NCBI GenBank assembly: GCA_965221175.1
Contig: OZ244867.1
Coordinates: forward strand, 62,001 to 126,000
Length of the DNA stretch: 64,000 nt
Direction of reading: 5' to 3'
From: JAJDZL01 sp965221175
GTDB taxonomy: Bacteria > Pseudomonadota > Gammaproteobacteria > Arenicellales > JAJDZL01
Shown piece by piece: positions 1 through 8,357 of the stretch. The notes beneath the pieces are model-generated. The model was not told the origin of the DNA. It saw nothing but the letters and a program-made list of their open reading frames with translations, and made no database searches. The number at the start of each line of letters is the position of its first letter. Within the stretch, counting starts at the first letter, position 1. Both the position numbers and the translations under genes were made by a program.

Positions 1-2
1 CG

Positions 3-74
3 CCTAGTGGAAAGTTTCTCACCGATCTCATGGAATCGGCGAGCAACGCCTTGGAATCGAATGGCGGCGACTGA
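3..74 (+). CDS. C-terminal tail of an upstream gene (partial)
   Basis: One frame is open from the window edge to TGA at 72-74. It gives the last 23 residues of a protein, ending LMESASNALESNGGD. The hydrophilic, Ser/Asn-rich tail gives no family clue, and the start is outside the window. Coding status is inferred only from the open frame. Confidence 0.3.
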   Translation, partial: PSGKFLTDLMESASNALESNGGD

Positions 75-535
75 GGCGGTGGTAAGTCTGCATACGGGAA
101 ATTTTTATATGCCTACCCATGCGCAGCCAGACGACAGGTGAGGCATCTACAAACTAATTTCACATTGGAAACTCGCCATCCCTTTCAGAGTCATTTCATA
201 TTGGACAACACTCAGAGTTTCGAAACTAAACTGGTGGTGTTATCATCTGCTAGCGATGGGGATACACTAACCACCCGGTACGGAGGGTCGAATACTCCCA
301 TTCTGGAGTCGGATTAAAGGAGCAGGGCAGGGGTTCGTGGTTTTGCGATTTGGGTGGCCTGTAACCAAGTTCTCAAGGGTCGTCATTAGGCAAAAGGAGG
401 TTCTACACAATTAGGTGAGTTAGGTAGTCAAGTGATGATGCAGAATGAAGAGTATTCAAGTTGGCTTTACCGAAGATGGTCGCATCGACAAGTTCTTAAC
501 GGCATAGTCGCGTCAGGTAATTAGGCAAGCATGTA
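75..535. other. Intergenic region without recognised gene
   Basis: All frames are interrupted. It holds the upstream region of the Septu-like pair. No convincing promoter or terminator was identified by eye. Confidence 0.4.
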
Positions 536-1765
536 ATGTACATTGACTCGATCACTTTGAAAGATTTTCGGACGTTCAGGAAATCGTCTATTGAATTCGT
601 ACATCCTGATTGCCAGGCACCTTTCCTTTCCGAGCGTCCGAAGTTTGCGAACATGAACCTTATCATTGGTGGAAACGGCTCCGGAAAAACGACCCTACTG
701 AAGGGAGTGGCACTTGCCGCGCTTGGTCCTGCGGTGGCTGAGTCTGGGATTTACCCGTATCACTTAATCCGAAGATATTGCGGAAAGTCAGTTGAAAATG
801 GAACGCTAATCAGGGCGACTTTCACACCAAGTAGTCAGGATCGAAAAGGAAATTTTCCTGACGAAATATCGCAAGTTGAATCCGAAATTCGCATCGACCA
901 ACTTGGAGACTTGGAGCGGCTCAAATGGACGCATCTGGATGAAAAAATATGGCATCCAATCTATAGCGAGAGTTCGGACGTTTTTTTCTTCGTCGGATAT
1001 GGTGCAAATCGCAGAGTCGAGAGTTTCGAGCGGGTCGATGCGGCTAGACGTCGAGCGTCATCCTTCACGCGAGCGCGGCGCATCATGAGTCTGTTCGAGG
1101 AGTCTTACTCCTTGCTTCCGTTGAGTTTTTGGCTACCGCGATATCAGTCTGAAAATCCAGAGCGATTCGAGCAAGCGCGGACGCTGATTAACCGGCTTCT
1201 TGGACGAGGTCGGTATCATTTGACGGATGAGATGCGGGACGGCGAATACATTTTTCGGCATCGTCAGTCGCTAATTCCTTTTCCGGCCCTGTCGGACGGA
1301 TATCGAGCTTTTATCGGGTGGATCGGTGATCTGCTTTTTCATGTCTGCGAGACGTGTCCAGAAGGAAAGAAACTCGATCAGAATCAAGGTATCGTTTTGA
1401 TTGATGAAGTAGATCTGCATATACATCCAAGGTGGCAAAGGAATTTGCTACCTAGTATTGCTCGATCACTCCCGAAGATACAGTTCATCGTCACGTCTCA
1501 CAGCCCACTTCTGGTGGGATCCCTTGAATGGTGCAATGTTATTATCGCGAGGCGGAGGAGGACTGGCAGTGTTCTGGATCATGTTGAGGTCGACGTTTCG
1601 AAGCTGGATGCTGATCAGATCCTTCTGACGGAACTTTTTGGTCTGAATTCGACACGTTCCACAGGTCAAACTCTCCGTCTACGAGAGCTTCTCGAAGATG
1701 CCCGTGGGGGTGATTCTTTGTCTGCTCGGAAGTTGATGGCCGAACTGTCGGGCCTTGATTCGTGA
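536..1765 (+). CDS. ptuA: Septu-type AAA/ABC-like ATPase (PtuA)
   Basis: A 409-residue OLD/SMC-type ATPase, predicted to be the sensor/ATPase half of a Septu antiphage pair. Walker A is GGNGSGKTT at about residues 45-53, close to the N-terminus after a typical IxLxDFRxF strand. Walker B is VLIDEVDLHIHP with D290/E291, followed by the ABC-type His switch TSHSP at H322. The next gene, an HNH nuclease, overlaps by 4 nt (GTGA), so the two are translationally coupled. PtuA forms a complex with PtuB in characterised Septu systems. No reverse transcriptase lies beside it, so this looks like a free-standing Septu rather than a retron Ec78-type unit. Assignment rests on motifs and gene order. Confidence 0.8.
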   Translation: MYIDSITLKDFRTFRKSSIEFVHPDCQAPFLSERPKFANMNLIIGGNGSGKTTLLKGVALAALGPAVAESGIYPYHLIRRYCGKSVENGTLIRATFTPSSQDRKGNFPDEISQVESEIRIDQLGDLERLKWTHLDEKIWHPIYSESSDVFFFVGYGANRRVESFERVDAARRRASSFTRARRIMSLFEESYSLLPLSFWLPRYQSENPERFEQARTLINRLLGRGRYHLTDEMRDGEYIFRHRQSLIPFPALSDGYRAFIGWIGDLLFHVCETCPEGKKLDQNQGIVLIDEVDLHIHPRWQRNLLPSIARSLPKIQFIVTSHSPLLVGSLEWCNVIIARRRRTGSVLDHVEVDVSKLDADQILLTELFGLNSTRSTGQTLRLRELLEDARGGDSLSARKLMAELSGLDS

Positions 1766-2640
1766 TTCGCTATGACATTTCCCCACGCAAGTTGCGCACG
1801 CTAATCAAGCAGCGCGTGCCTGGTTGGATTGAGAGGGCTCAAAAGCGGACTGAATTATTCCGAAACCTAAAAAAGTACAAAGAAAAGAGTTCAATCTGGA
1901 GTGAAGTGAAGCCGGTATTCATGGACGTGCAAGGGGGAGCCAAGTGCTGTTTCTGTGAGCGAAAGTTCGAGGAGGCTGGTCTCGGTCGGTACGAACTCGA
2001 CATTGAACACTTTCGACCCAAAGGAAATGTCAAGATGTGGCATTGTCCTCCAGCATTAATCCGCGAAGGTGTCAAACTGACTGCAACGGCTAATGCAGGT
2101 AGTGGATACCACCTATTATCCTATCATCTTCGGAACTACGCTGTTGCGTGCAAGTCATGTAACTCAGGCCTCAAGAAGGATTATTTCCCGATTTCGGGTC
2201 CGTATGATCTTAACGGTGATGACCCAACGAAGATGAAAAAGGAGCTGCCTTGGCTTCTCTATCCAATTGGGCGATTGGATATTGATCCTGAAGAGGTTAT
2301 CACGTTCTACGGATACCTGCCACAGAGCAAATCCACCAAGCCTCACTTGAGGTTGCGTGGGCTTGTCACGATCTCTTTCTTCGGTCTTGATGATTTTAAC
2401 GATCGAAAGACTTTGCTTAAGGAGCGGGCATGGGTCATCATTTCCCTCCATTTGTTCCTTGTGGAAGCTGAAGATAAAAAGGATAAGCAAAGCGCAGCAC
2501 TTGTTCAAAACAAACTCAATCCTTCCTCCGAACACACCAGCTGTGCGCGGAGTTTCAAACGCCTATTTGATTCCGACCGAACAAGGGCGGCAGAAGTTGC
2601 CGACCTCGCTAAAAAATACATTCTTTCACGATCGCCTTAA
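1762..2640 (+). CDS. ptuB: HNH endonuclease, PtuB-like (Septu effector)
   Basis: A 292-residue HNH nuclease starting at GTG inside the stop of ptuA. It has the zinc-ribbon HNH layout of the PtuB/TIGR02646-like family. C62 and C65 (CCFC) form the first knuckle, DIEHFRPKG at 80-88 supplies the catalytic-type His83, and C130/C133 followed by N134 (CKSCNS) forms the second knuckle. In known Septu systems this subunit cleaves nucleic acid when released or activated by PtuA. Length fits the family, and no truncation or missing motif is seen. The last codons run into transposon-derived DNA just downstream. Confidence 0.82.
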   Translation: MIRYDISPRKLRTLIKQRVPGWIERAQKRTELFRNLKKYKEKSSIWSEVKPVFMDVQGGAKCCFCERKFEEAGLGRYELDIEHFRPKGNVKMWHCPPALIREGVKLTATANAGSGYHLLSYHLRNYAVACKSCNSGLKKDYFPISGPYDLNGDDPTKMKKELPWLLYPIGRLDIDPEEVITFYGYLPQSKSTKPHLRLRGLVTISFFGLDDFNDRKTLLKERAWVIISLHLFLVEAEDKKDKQSAALVQNKLNPSSEHTSCARSFKRLFDSDRTRAAEVADLAKKYILSRSP

Positions 2641-2781
2641 GAATGTGCGGAATGCACTTTATTCGAAAGGTCTCGTCTTCATCTCCCAACAGGTGCCAAA
2701 ATCCGTCTCAACAACCCCATATAGTGTCCACTCAAAAATATTGCCTGATATCTGCGCCTGCCCGTGATAGCTTTTCAGGTT

Positions 2782-2940
2782 ATGTTCGTGCGCAAGACAT
2801 CCAACCTGAATCACAATCGAGCCCGTATGCGAACCGTCCAGTCAGTCCGCATCGGCAACAAAGTTCGCCAGAAATTCGTGTGCAATGTCGGTTCCCCCGA
2901 CAGCGATCGGCAACTGGAACAGTTCCTGCATCTTGGTTAG
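2782..2940 (+). pseudogene. N-terminal fragment of an IS1634-like transposase
   Basis: A 52-codon frame beginning ATG-TTC-GTG-CGC (MFVRKTSN) and continuing to SVRIGNKVRQKFVCNVGS matches the N-terminal pattern of IS1634-group transposases. It resembles the N-terminus of the broken copy near 33.1 kb (VESVRIGDKVRQRTLLNLG). It ends at TAG and abuts an unrelated transposase scrap, so only about a tenth of the gene remains. Non-functional remnant. Confidence 0.6.
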
Positions 2941-3036
2941 GCGATTGAACCGATCATCGGACATTTAAAAAGTGATGGGGTGCTGGGTCGCAACTGCTTT
3001 CGCCTTGCCAGACTTCAGTTGGGCATAAGGAAATGA
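2941..3036 (+). pseudogene. C-terminal fragment of an IS5-like transposase
   Basis: The frame starting AIEPIIGHLKSDGVLGRN is nearly identical to residues in the IS5-like transposase near 29.0 kb (AIEPIIGHLKSDGLLGRN). It covers the conserved E-containing helix of the DDE catalytic core. It lies directly after the IS1634-like scrap, with no start or upstream domain. It marks a deletion junction between two elements. Confidence 0.65.
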
Positions 3037-3273
3037 AGATACGCTATGACTAGTCCTGAAAATTAAGACGAAATTTTGGCAAAGGCATGGATTGCGAGGA
3101 TGGGATGTTGGAATATCCGCAAGCCGAATCCTGACCCACCGGACAATATTGTTTGTAATGATTTTGCAGGCGAGGTTGCTCGACTAATTTGTGTAAATGC
3201 CGATTTAAATTTCCAAAAAACTCTGTTTGAATTTCCAGTAACCTTCATCTTGCTTCATTAAGCATAGTGAGGT

Positions 3274-3618
3274 GTGCAGCGCACACTGGTTCACCGAGAT
3301 CAACTGATTCGTCCGACTTATCACTGTACGCCTCGGCGGATTCGCGCGTTCATTGTGATCTGCTAAATCGCGTTTTGCTGCGTTCAGCACCTGCGTCATC
3401 GGTTTCGGGTGTTGGGGCACCCGATGAGCGTGGAATCGATGCGGCAGCAGTTGAATGCACTTCAGTTCAGTGTGTTGGTGAAAAGTTCAACCGATGGGTA
3501 GTATGCGATGCCAAGTCGGGTAGCACTTCGACTTGGTGACTCTGCAGATAGATTCTTGAGGAGCCATTTTGACGCTCGGAATGGATTTCACCGCGGTTTG
3601 GGTGGTTTGGCCTCGTAA
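3274..3618 (+). pseudogene. C-terminal remnant of an IS4-superfamily transposase
   Basis: One frame, interrupted by two in-frame stops, reads IRPTYHCTPRRIRAF, then IAFCCVQHLRHRFR, then MSVESMRQQLNALQFSVLV and YAMPSRV. This order resembles the C-terminal tail of IS4/IS1634-type transposases. The two stops and missing N-terminal part make it a relic. Family assignment is from remembered motif style and is tentative. Confidence 0.4.
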
Positions 3619-3956
3619 TCGACAAGACTAAGCGTTACTAGTCTCTCAGCAAGTCTCTCGCATAAGTTCGACAGCGTTTGTTATTATCCCCAAAGCTTTC
3701 TGACAATTTGACTTCAAGATTTTCAAAGTCAATAGGAACCGGGATTTGCGTGATGCGCTTTTTTATTGGAATAGGAAAGTGCCTAGCATATTGCGCAGAT
3801 TCATAATATAAAATATTTAGTTGGTACGCGGGGGCGCACGAAAGCGTACGAAACAATGACAAAGACCAAACCCCTAATTCAAGCGCGCTATCGCGGGTAT
3901 TTTGAAATTTAGTATCTAATTCTATCGTTGACCGAAAATCAAAAAGGAACAATTAC
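3619..3956. other. Upstream region of the repeat-HEPN gene
   Basis: About 340 bp without a supported gene. A minus-strand open frame here starts at TTG without a ribosome site and was not accepted. The plus-strand ATG of the next gene is preceded by AAAAAGGAACAATTAC, a usable ribosome-binding site. Confidence 0.4.
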
Positions 3957-5585
3957 ATGAAGCGAGAATCAACTCGGGCATACTCTGACAATCAGCGCAT
4001 AATAGCGGGAATTGATAACCATCAAATGAGTATTCGCGCGGCAGTTGAATCTTTGGAAATTCTGCGCGGAAATAAAGGGCGTAACGTATTGTTCAGTATC
4101 GGCGCCACTCAGAGTTGTCTAAAATCCATGGTGGCACTGGTAGATGTCCATCAAAAGAGTATTCGCGCAACGATTGATTCTTTGGATACCTTGCGAGGAA
4201 TTGAAGAGCGTGAGGTGTCTTTCAATATCAGTGCCACTCAGTATTGCTTGGATACCACGGTTGAGCTGGTCAATAGCCATCAAAAGAGCATCCGTGTAGC
4301 GATTGGTTCTTTAGGTCATCTAGGCAGAATGGAAAGACATGTCGTATTGTTCAATCTCCACGCCACTCAGCAATGTCTAAAAACCGCGACTGCGCTTGTC
4401 GATGGACATCAAGAACGAATCCGCACAACAATTGGTTCTTTAGACCCATCGTATGCAATAAAAAAACGCAACGTATTGTTCAGTATCGGCGCCTCCCAGC
4501 AATGTCTAGAGACCGCTAGTGCACTCGTCGTCGATCATCAAGAACGCATTCGCGCAGAAGTTGATTCTTTAGATCATCTACAAGGAATGAGCGAGTATAA
4601 CGTGATATCGAAATTTGTTGCCAACAACCAGCATTTAATCAATATCGCTGCTACCCAAGCAAAGCGATTTCATCTTCCCGAAAAATCAGAATTGATTGAA
4701 CTCGTAGCAAAGTATAAAAACAACATCATAAAATCGATTGCGAATCGTTATGAGCAAGAGATTGATTTAGCACTCAAGATTCAAACCATACAGCATCCTT
4801 GGTTGGAAATCTCGAATGAGTCGAAATCCATCGGGAGACTAGCCAAGTTGCACTATATCGGTCACGCGTTGAAGGCAAAGCATGCATTCGACGAAAATCT
4901 AGTAAACCCATTGCGGCATGATCTTGGCGATTGGCGTGAACAGATGGATTTAACAGCGTTTGATTTTACGGACCTGTCCACACGGGCGAACTTCTATTTG
5001 GAGCGTGGCTTAGATCCGAATTTGACTGACTTTTCAAACAGTGCGTTCGAAGAGAACGCTTCAATCTCTGGGATTAAGATAAAACTGCCTTCCACAGCAA
5101 AAGAGTACGACCTCAAAACCGATAATCTCAGCGATGAAGTGGGTTTAGAACGCATGATCATTGCTTATGGTTATATTTTGCAATTAGAAATTTACATGCG
5201 CTGCTTTATTGACGAACGAATGACGCAGGAGTATGGCCTTAATTGGCAAAAATCCGGAATCCCCAATGAAATGCGGAAGCAGTGGATTGAAAAAAGGGAA
5301 AAAGCCAATTCAAATGGTAAACAGGACTTGCCCTTAGTGCAATATGCGGATTTCACAGACTACGTACAGATAATCGTGCAAAGAAACAATTGGGATAAAG
5401 TGTTTAAATCTGTATTCAAGCGGCAATCCTCCGTGATTGAATCCTTCCAGCGACTTTTCCCAATTCGTATCAGCATTGCGCACTCGCGGCTGATAACAAA
5501 GGAAGACGAACTGTATCTATATGTTGAATCGCAGCGGCTGCTGAAAGCAATTGGAGTGTTGCAGTATCCCTTTAGTATTCACTGA
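3957..5585 (+). CDS. Repeat-containing protein with C-terminal HEPN (Swt1-like) domain
   Basis: A 542-residue protein I cannot assign to a named family. Residues 22-236 are five tandem 43-residue repeats, each starting HQxxIR and containing SLxxL and an ATQxCL-type motif. Units 1-4 are regular and unit 5 is degenerate. After a charged linker, the C-terminal half (about 390-540) looks alpha-helical and ends with RISIAH (R504-x4-H509). That is the Rx4-6H signature of HEPN ribonucleases, in a context resembling Swt1-type HEPN domains (RxxxAHxR). HEPN proteins commonly act as RNA-cleaving abortive-infection effectors; this role is inferred. The repeats could be a helical sensor or oligomerisation module. 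Single gene, no partner on the same strand. A good ribosome site precedes ATG. Confidence 0.7.
   Translation: MKRESTRAYSDNQRIIAGIDNHQMSIRAAVESLEILRGNKGRNVLFSIGATQSCLKSMVALVDVHQKSIRATIDSLDTLRGIEEREVSFNISATQYCLDTTVELVNSHQKSIRVAIGSLGHLGRMERHVVLFNLHATQQCLKTATALVDGHQERIRTTIGSLDPSYAIKKRNVLFSIGASQQCLETASALVVDHQERIRAEVDSLDHLQGMSEYNVISKFVANNQHLINIAATQAKRFHLPEKSELIELVAKYKNNIIKSIANRYEQEIDLALKIQTIQHPWLEISNESKSIGRLAKLHYIGHALKAKHAFDENLVNPLRHDLGDWREQMDLTAFDFTDLSTRANFYLERGLDPNLTDFSNSAFEENASISGIKIKLPSTAKEYDLKTDNLSDEVGLERMIIAYGYILQLEIYMRCFIDERMTQEYGLNWQKSGIPNEMRKQWIEKREKANSNGKQDLPLVQYADFTDYVQIIVQRNNWDKVFKSVFKRQSSVIESFQRLFPIRISIAHSRLITKEDELYLYVESQRLLKAIGVLQYPFSIH
4020..4664 (+). repeat. Five tandem 129-bp coding repeats
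   Basis: Units start at 4020, 4149, 4278, 4407 and 4536, each encoding a 43-residue block beginning His-Gln. Nucleotide identity is moderate and there are no spacers, so this is protein-domain duplication, not a CRISPR array. Phase is preserved across all units. Confidence 0.85.
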
Positions 5586-6162
5586 AGATTCAGTCTGCAT
5601 CATTAGGTCCTACTACATCTCGCACGATGAAACACTTTAAGACGATTACAGGAAGCTGAAACGTGAGCGGGTCGTCGGATCAATCCACGAATTTCGAATC
5701 TATAACCTTTCCAGCCGTCACGGAAAATCTACCCTACACCATGGTGTAGGGTATTTGACACACACCAAGTTCATTAAAGTGCCCGTTAGCTGGTTGGTAA
5801 AAAAGGGCGAGTTGGCAGGCTGATTGTCCGTCAAATGGCTTCTTGCATTTCAACGTATCAGGGATTAGACGGAACTTTTCTACTATTTTTTCAAATATTC
5901 CTTCAACTTGTTGCAATCGCTGTGACATTCCAAGCAGCAAACCGATTTCTCTGCATATATGCCCCATCATATTGACTAAATTACATTGTGTTGTAGATGA
6001 AACCGGAATGGTACAATGATAGTAATAGAGCCTTAACTGTAGGTATCGTAGAGTTCGAAAACGCTGTTAAGATGGAACAGAAGTTGTCTTGTACCGATTC
6101 TCTAACGACCATCTGCGGCGTACGAATTTCTTGAATTCGTCAAACTGGAGTGAGTAGTAAAG
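5586..6162. other. Intergenic region
   Basis: About 580 bp holding the 24-bp palindrome and no supported coding region. A minus-strand frame at 5734-5970 reads into the palindrome and has no family resemblance. Confidence 0.4.
5730..5753. repeat. Perfect 24-bp palindrome
   Basis: The 12-bp half-site TACCCTACACCA is followed immediately by its exact complement, with no loop. It lies 145 bp after the HEPN gene stop. Nothing like a T-tract follows, so a simple terminator is unlikely. It could be an operator, or a cruciform or recombination scar. Confidence 0.7.
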
Positions 6163-6975
6163 TTGGGATTGAGTATTAATTTGACGTTTATTGGAATTGC
6201 CGCGCTGGTTGTATATGTAAGTGCGCCGGTGTGGCTACCCAATGAAGTTGTCGAGCAGCTGGATTTCGTTGCTCTTGGGCTTGTTGTTTTTGCAGCCCTG
6301 CCATGGTTCGCTGCGTACTTGGAGGAGTTGGAGATAGGAGGCTTCAAGGCCAAACTCCGAGACTTTGATGAACGAGTGGAAAACACATTTGAAAGGGTGA
6401 GCGAATCCCGCGAATTGGTCGAAGATATCGCATTTTATGGGAGCATTGCCGAAGAAAACCACAAGAAGTTAGAGTTGTCGGATCCCCCTCCGGCACCGTC
6501 CCAAGAAGACAACAGCGAAGAATATGCAATAAAGGCGCTTCAATCACTCTCCAGGGAATATGTATCAATACGCGATTCGATGCCACCGGGACCTGAACGC
6601 ACAGCTAAGATGACGGAGATATTTCGTCAGCTTGAAAGCGCGGCCCAAGGAGTCGGGACTGATCAAATAGATGTGCCGAATTGGTTGTCGAACAAAGATG
6701 CGGGGGTTCAACTCGCGGCGATTGCTTGGCTTCGATCGCATCCAGATAAAATCAAGCCAGCCGGGTTGATAAATACGGTCGACAGGTCCAATCAGCCATT
6801 TGTACAATACTGGGCTTTGCGGGTCCTGAGTCGGCATGTGGACCAAAGGGGCATCGCAGATTTTGCTCCTCGTGACCTCCGACAGCTAAAGGAACTGGAA
6901 AGGCAGTTGCGTCGGGGCACAGACCGGCATTCCCAATTGCGTCGTATCAATAAAAAGTTGGACGCTTCCTCCTGA
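6163..6975 (+). CDS. Two-TM membrane protein with cytoplasmic helical domain
   Basis: A 270-residue protein of unknown family. Two hydrophobic segments (about 5-23 and 33-51) form an N-terminal membrane hairpin. A highly charged, probably coiled-coil stretch follows (about 55-105), then an acidic/proline-rich linker, then a helical C-terminal part (about 170-235). That part has two HEAT-like helix pairs (VQLAAIAWLRSHP and FVQYWALRVLSRH). The start is TTG with GGAG about a dozen bases upstream. A later start would remove part of TM1, so TTG is preferred. It stands alone between an intergenic region and a convergent minus-strand pair. A membrane-anchored scaffold or signalling role is possible but unproven. 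Confidence 0.6.
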   Translation: MGLSINLTFIGIAALVVYVSAPVWLPNEVVEQLDFVALGLVVFAALPWFAAYLEELEIGGFKAKLRDFDERVENTFERVSESRELVEDIAFYGSIAEENHKKLELSDPPPAPSQEDNSEEYAIKALQSLSREYVSIRDSMPPGPERTAKMTEIFRQLESAAQGVGTDQIDVPNWLSNKDAGVQLAAIAWLRSHPDKIKPAGLINTVDRSNQPFVQYWALRVLSRHVDQRGIADFAPRDLRQLKELERQLRRGTDRHSQLRRINKKLDASS

Positions 6976-7031
6976 TCGGCTTTACTTGTGCGGCAAAACT
7001 TCGGAGCCGCGGTGTATTGATTAAAGTGAGG

Positions 7032-8357
7032 TTAGTTCTGACTCGAATTTCGGAGTTCGATTGCCGAGGAAATCAGACTTTCAATATCTTCGCCGAATGC
7101 AAACTTCGGTAAACAATCACTCAACCAATCAATCGCCCCTTTCACCACCTGCTCGGTGGCAGTGACCATAACCGGTTGAACATCAGTGGATTCAGAGGCG
7201 TGCCAGAAGCGCGTTGCATTGCTTCTTTGCGCACAGTACGCAGGAGAGACCAAGTAGGCGGAAATGAATAGCAGAACCTCCAATGCCGGCTCAGTCCATT
7301 CCTCTTGAATTGGACATCCGGATAAGGACGAAAATAAATGACAAAGATTCATTCTGTCGGATGGTTTGGTTTCGCCCCAAATCGTATTCTCAATATCCTG
7401 GGGGATCGGTAGATAGGAGAGGTCGTCCACAGGGTCGAAACCTTGGGCTATGCTGTCAGCTAAGGCGCAAGCGGGCCAACAAACGTATGGCCACAACGGT
7501 TCGAGGTATTGAAGTCTGTGGCCATGAACGAGTAGTTCTCGGAGGAAAATTGTTTCAGCCCAATTTCCCGGCTGCTCGCCCAGCATACGCTTGAGATGAC
7601 GTAGAATTCGATCTGCTGACAGAAAATTAGCCAGTGTTCGGACTTGTCGCTCCCATAAAATTTCTTTTGTGGTGCAGTTGATAAAGGGCCACAGTCCTAA
7701 TTGATCGAAACAATGGCATAGGCGTCGGCTGGCTTCACACCATTTGCGAGCATTTTCCGATTCTCCGGCCCTAGGGCATCGTCGCAAGAGTTCATGAAGT
7801 ACTCGATATCCCCCAAATACGGCTCGATGAACGCTCGGTTCAACTTTCTGGGAGGAATCGTCAAGCATGTTCCAAACAAACTTTGTTGCACTTTCTTCCG
7901 TCCCTAGCATTCTTGATTCACTATGAAAACTTTCTACCTTGTTCTTAAGCACGGCGATGACATCAACTTCCTTGCTATCGTAACGTTGCGTTTCCTCCTT
8001 TAATATACCGTCAAATTTCGGACCATCAATGTCAGGCGACGGAGTTGGATCAGTTCCAGGATCGTCGCCGCCGCCGCTCCGAAGATAGGCACGACGCACG
8101 AATTCCGCAACAGCAGGCAAGGACGGAAACGCGACCTCCTTCTCGTCGTTGATGAACAGCCCCATCTGGAACGAGCCGCGCGCTGCGGCAAACGCAGTGG
8201 TCCGGCTGACGCCCAACTGGGGGCGAAAGTCGGGGGCAGCCACGAAAGCCGCCAACGAAGTATCCGGCAACTGCTCTGCATCAGAGAGGTCAGCCTTTCG
8301 CTCGCTTGCAAAGGCCAATCCCGCCCTTGCGTCTATCGAATCAATGTACCAGGCCAT
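7032..8357 (-). CDS. Uncharacterised protein, second gene of a coupled pair
   Basis: A 441-residue protein I do not recognise. It has no signal peptide or membrane segment. Residues about 95-115 are a Gly/Asp/Pro-rich linker (SGGGDDPGTDPTPSP) separating an N-terminal region of about 95 residues from a larger helical C-terminal domain of about 300. The C-terminal part is rich in Leu/Trp/Cys with no obvious catalytic motif. Its ATG overlaps the TGA of the upstream gene by one base (TGATG), indicating translational coupling. Together they look like a two-component accessory module. A defence role is inferred only from the neighbourhood. Confidence 0.6.
   Translation of the reverse strand: MAWYIDSIDARAGLAFASERKADLSDAEQLPDTSLAAFVAAPDFRPQLGVSRTTAFAAARGSFQMGLFINDEKEVAFPSLPAVAEFVRRAYLRSGGGDDPGTDPTPSPDIDGPKFDGILKEETQRYDSKEVDVIAVLKNKVESFHSESRMLGTEESATKFVWNMLDDSSQKVEPSVHRAVFGGYRVLHELLRRCPRAGESENARKWCEASRRLCHCFDQLGLWPFINCTTKEILWERQVRTLANFLSADRILRHLKRMLGEQPGNWAETIFLRELLVHGHRLQYLEPLWPYVCWPACALADSIAQGFDPVDDLSYLPIPQDIENTIWGETKPSDRMNLCHLFSSLSGCPIQEEWTEPALEVLLFISAYLVSPAYCAQRSNATRFWHASESTDVQPVMVTATEQVVKGAIDWLSDCLPKFAFGEDIESLISSAIELRNSSQN

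Noticed and set aside
3638..3952. Minus-strand frame of 104 codons divergent from the HEPN gene
   Set aside because: Starts at TTG without ribosome site and has no recognisable domain; it could be real but is not supported.
4020..4664. Repeat array considered as a CRISPR
   Set aside because: Units are contiguous without spacers, in coding phase and diverged at the DNA level; they are protein repeats.
5734..5970. Minus-strand frame of 78 codons ending in the 24-bp palindrome
   Set aside because: Its 3' end is the palindrome itself, and there is no family match.
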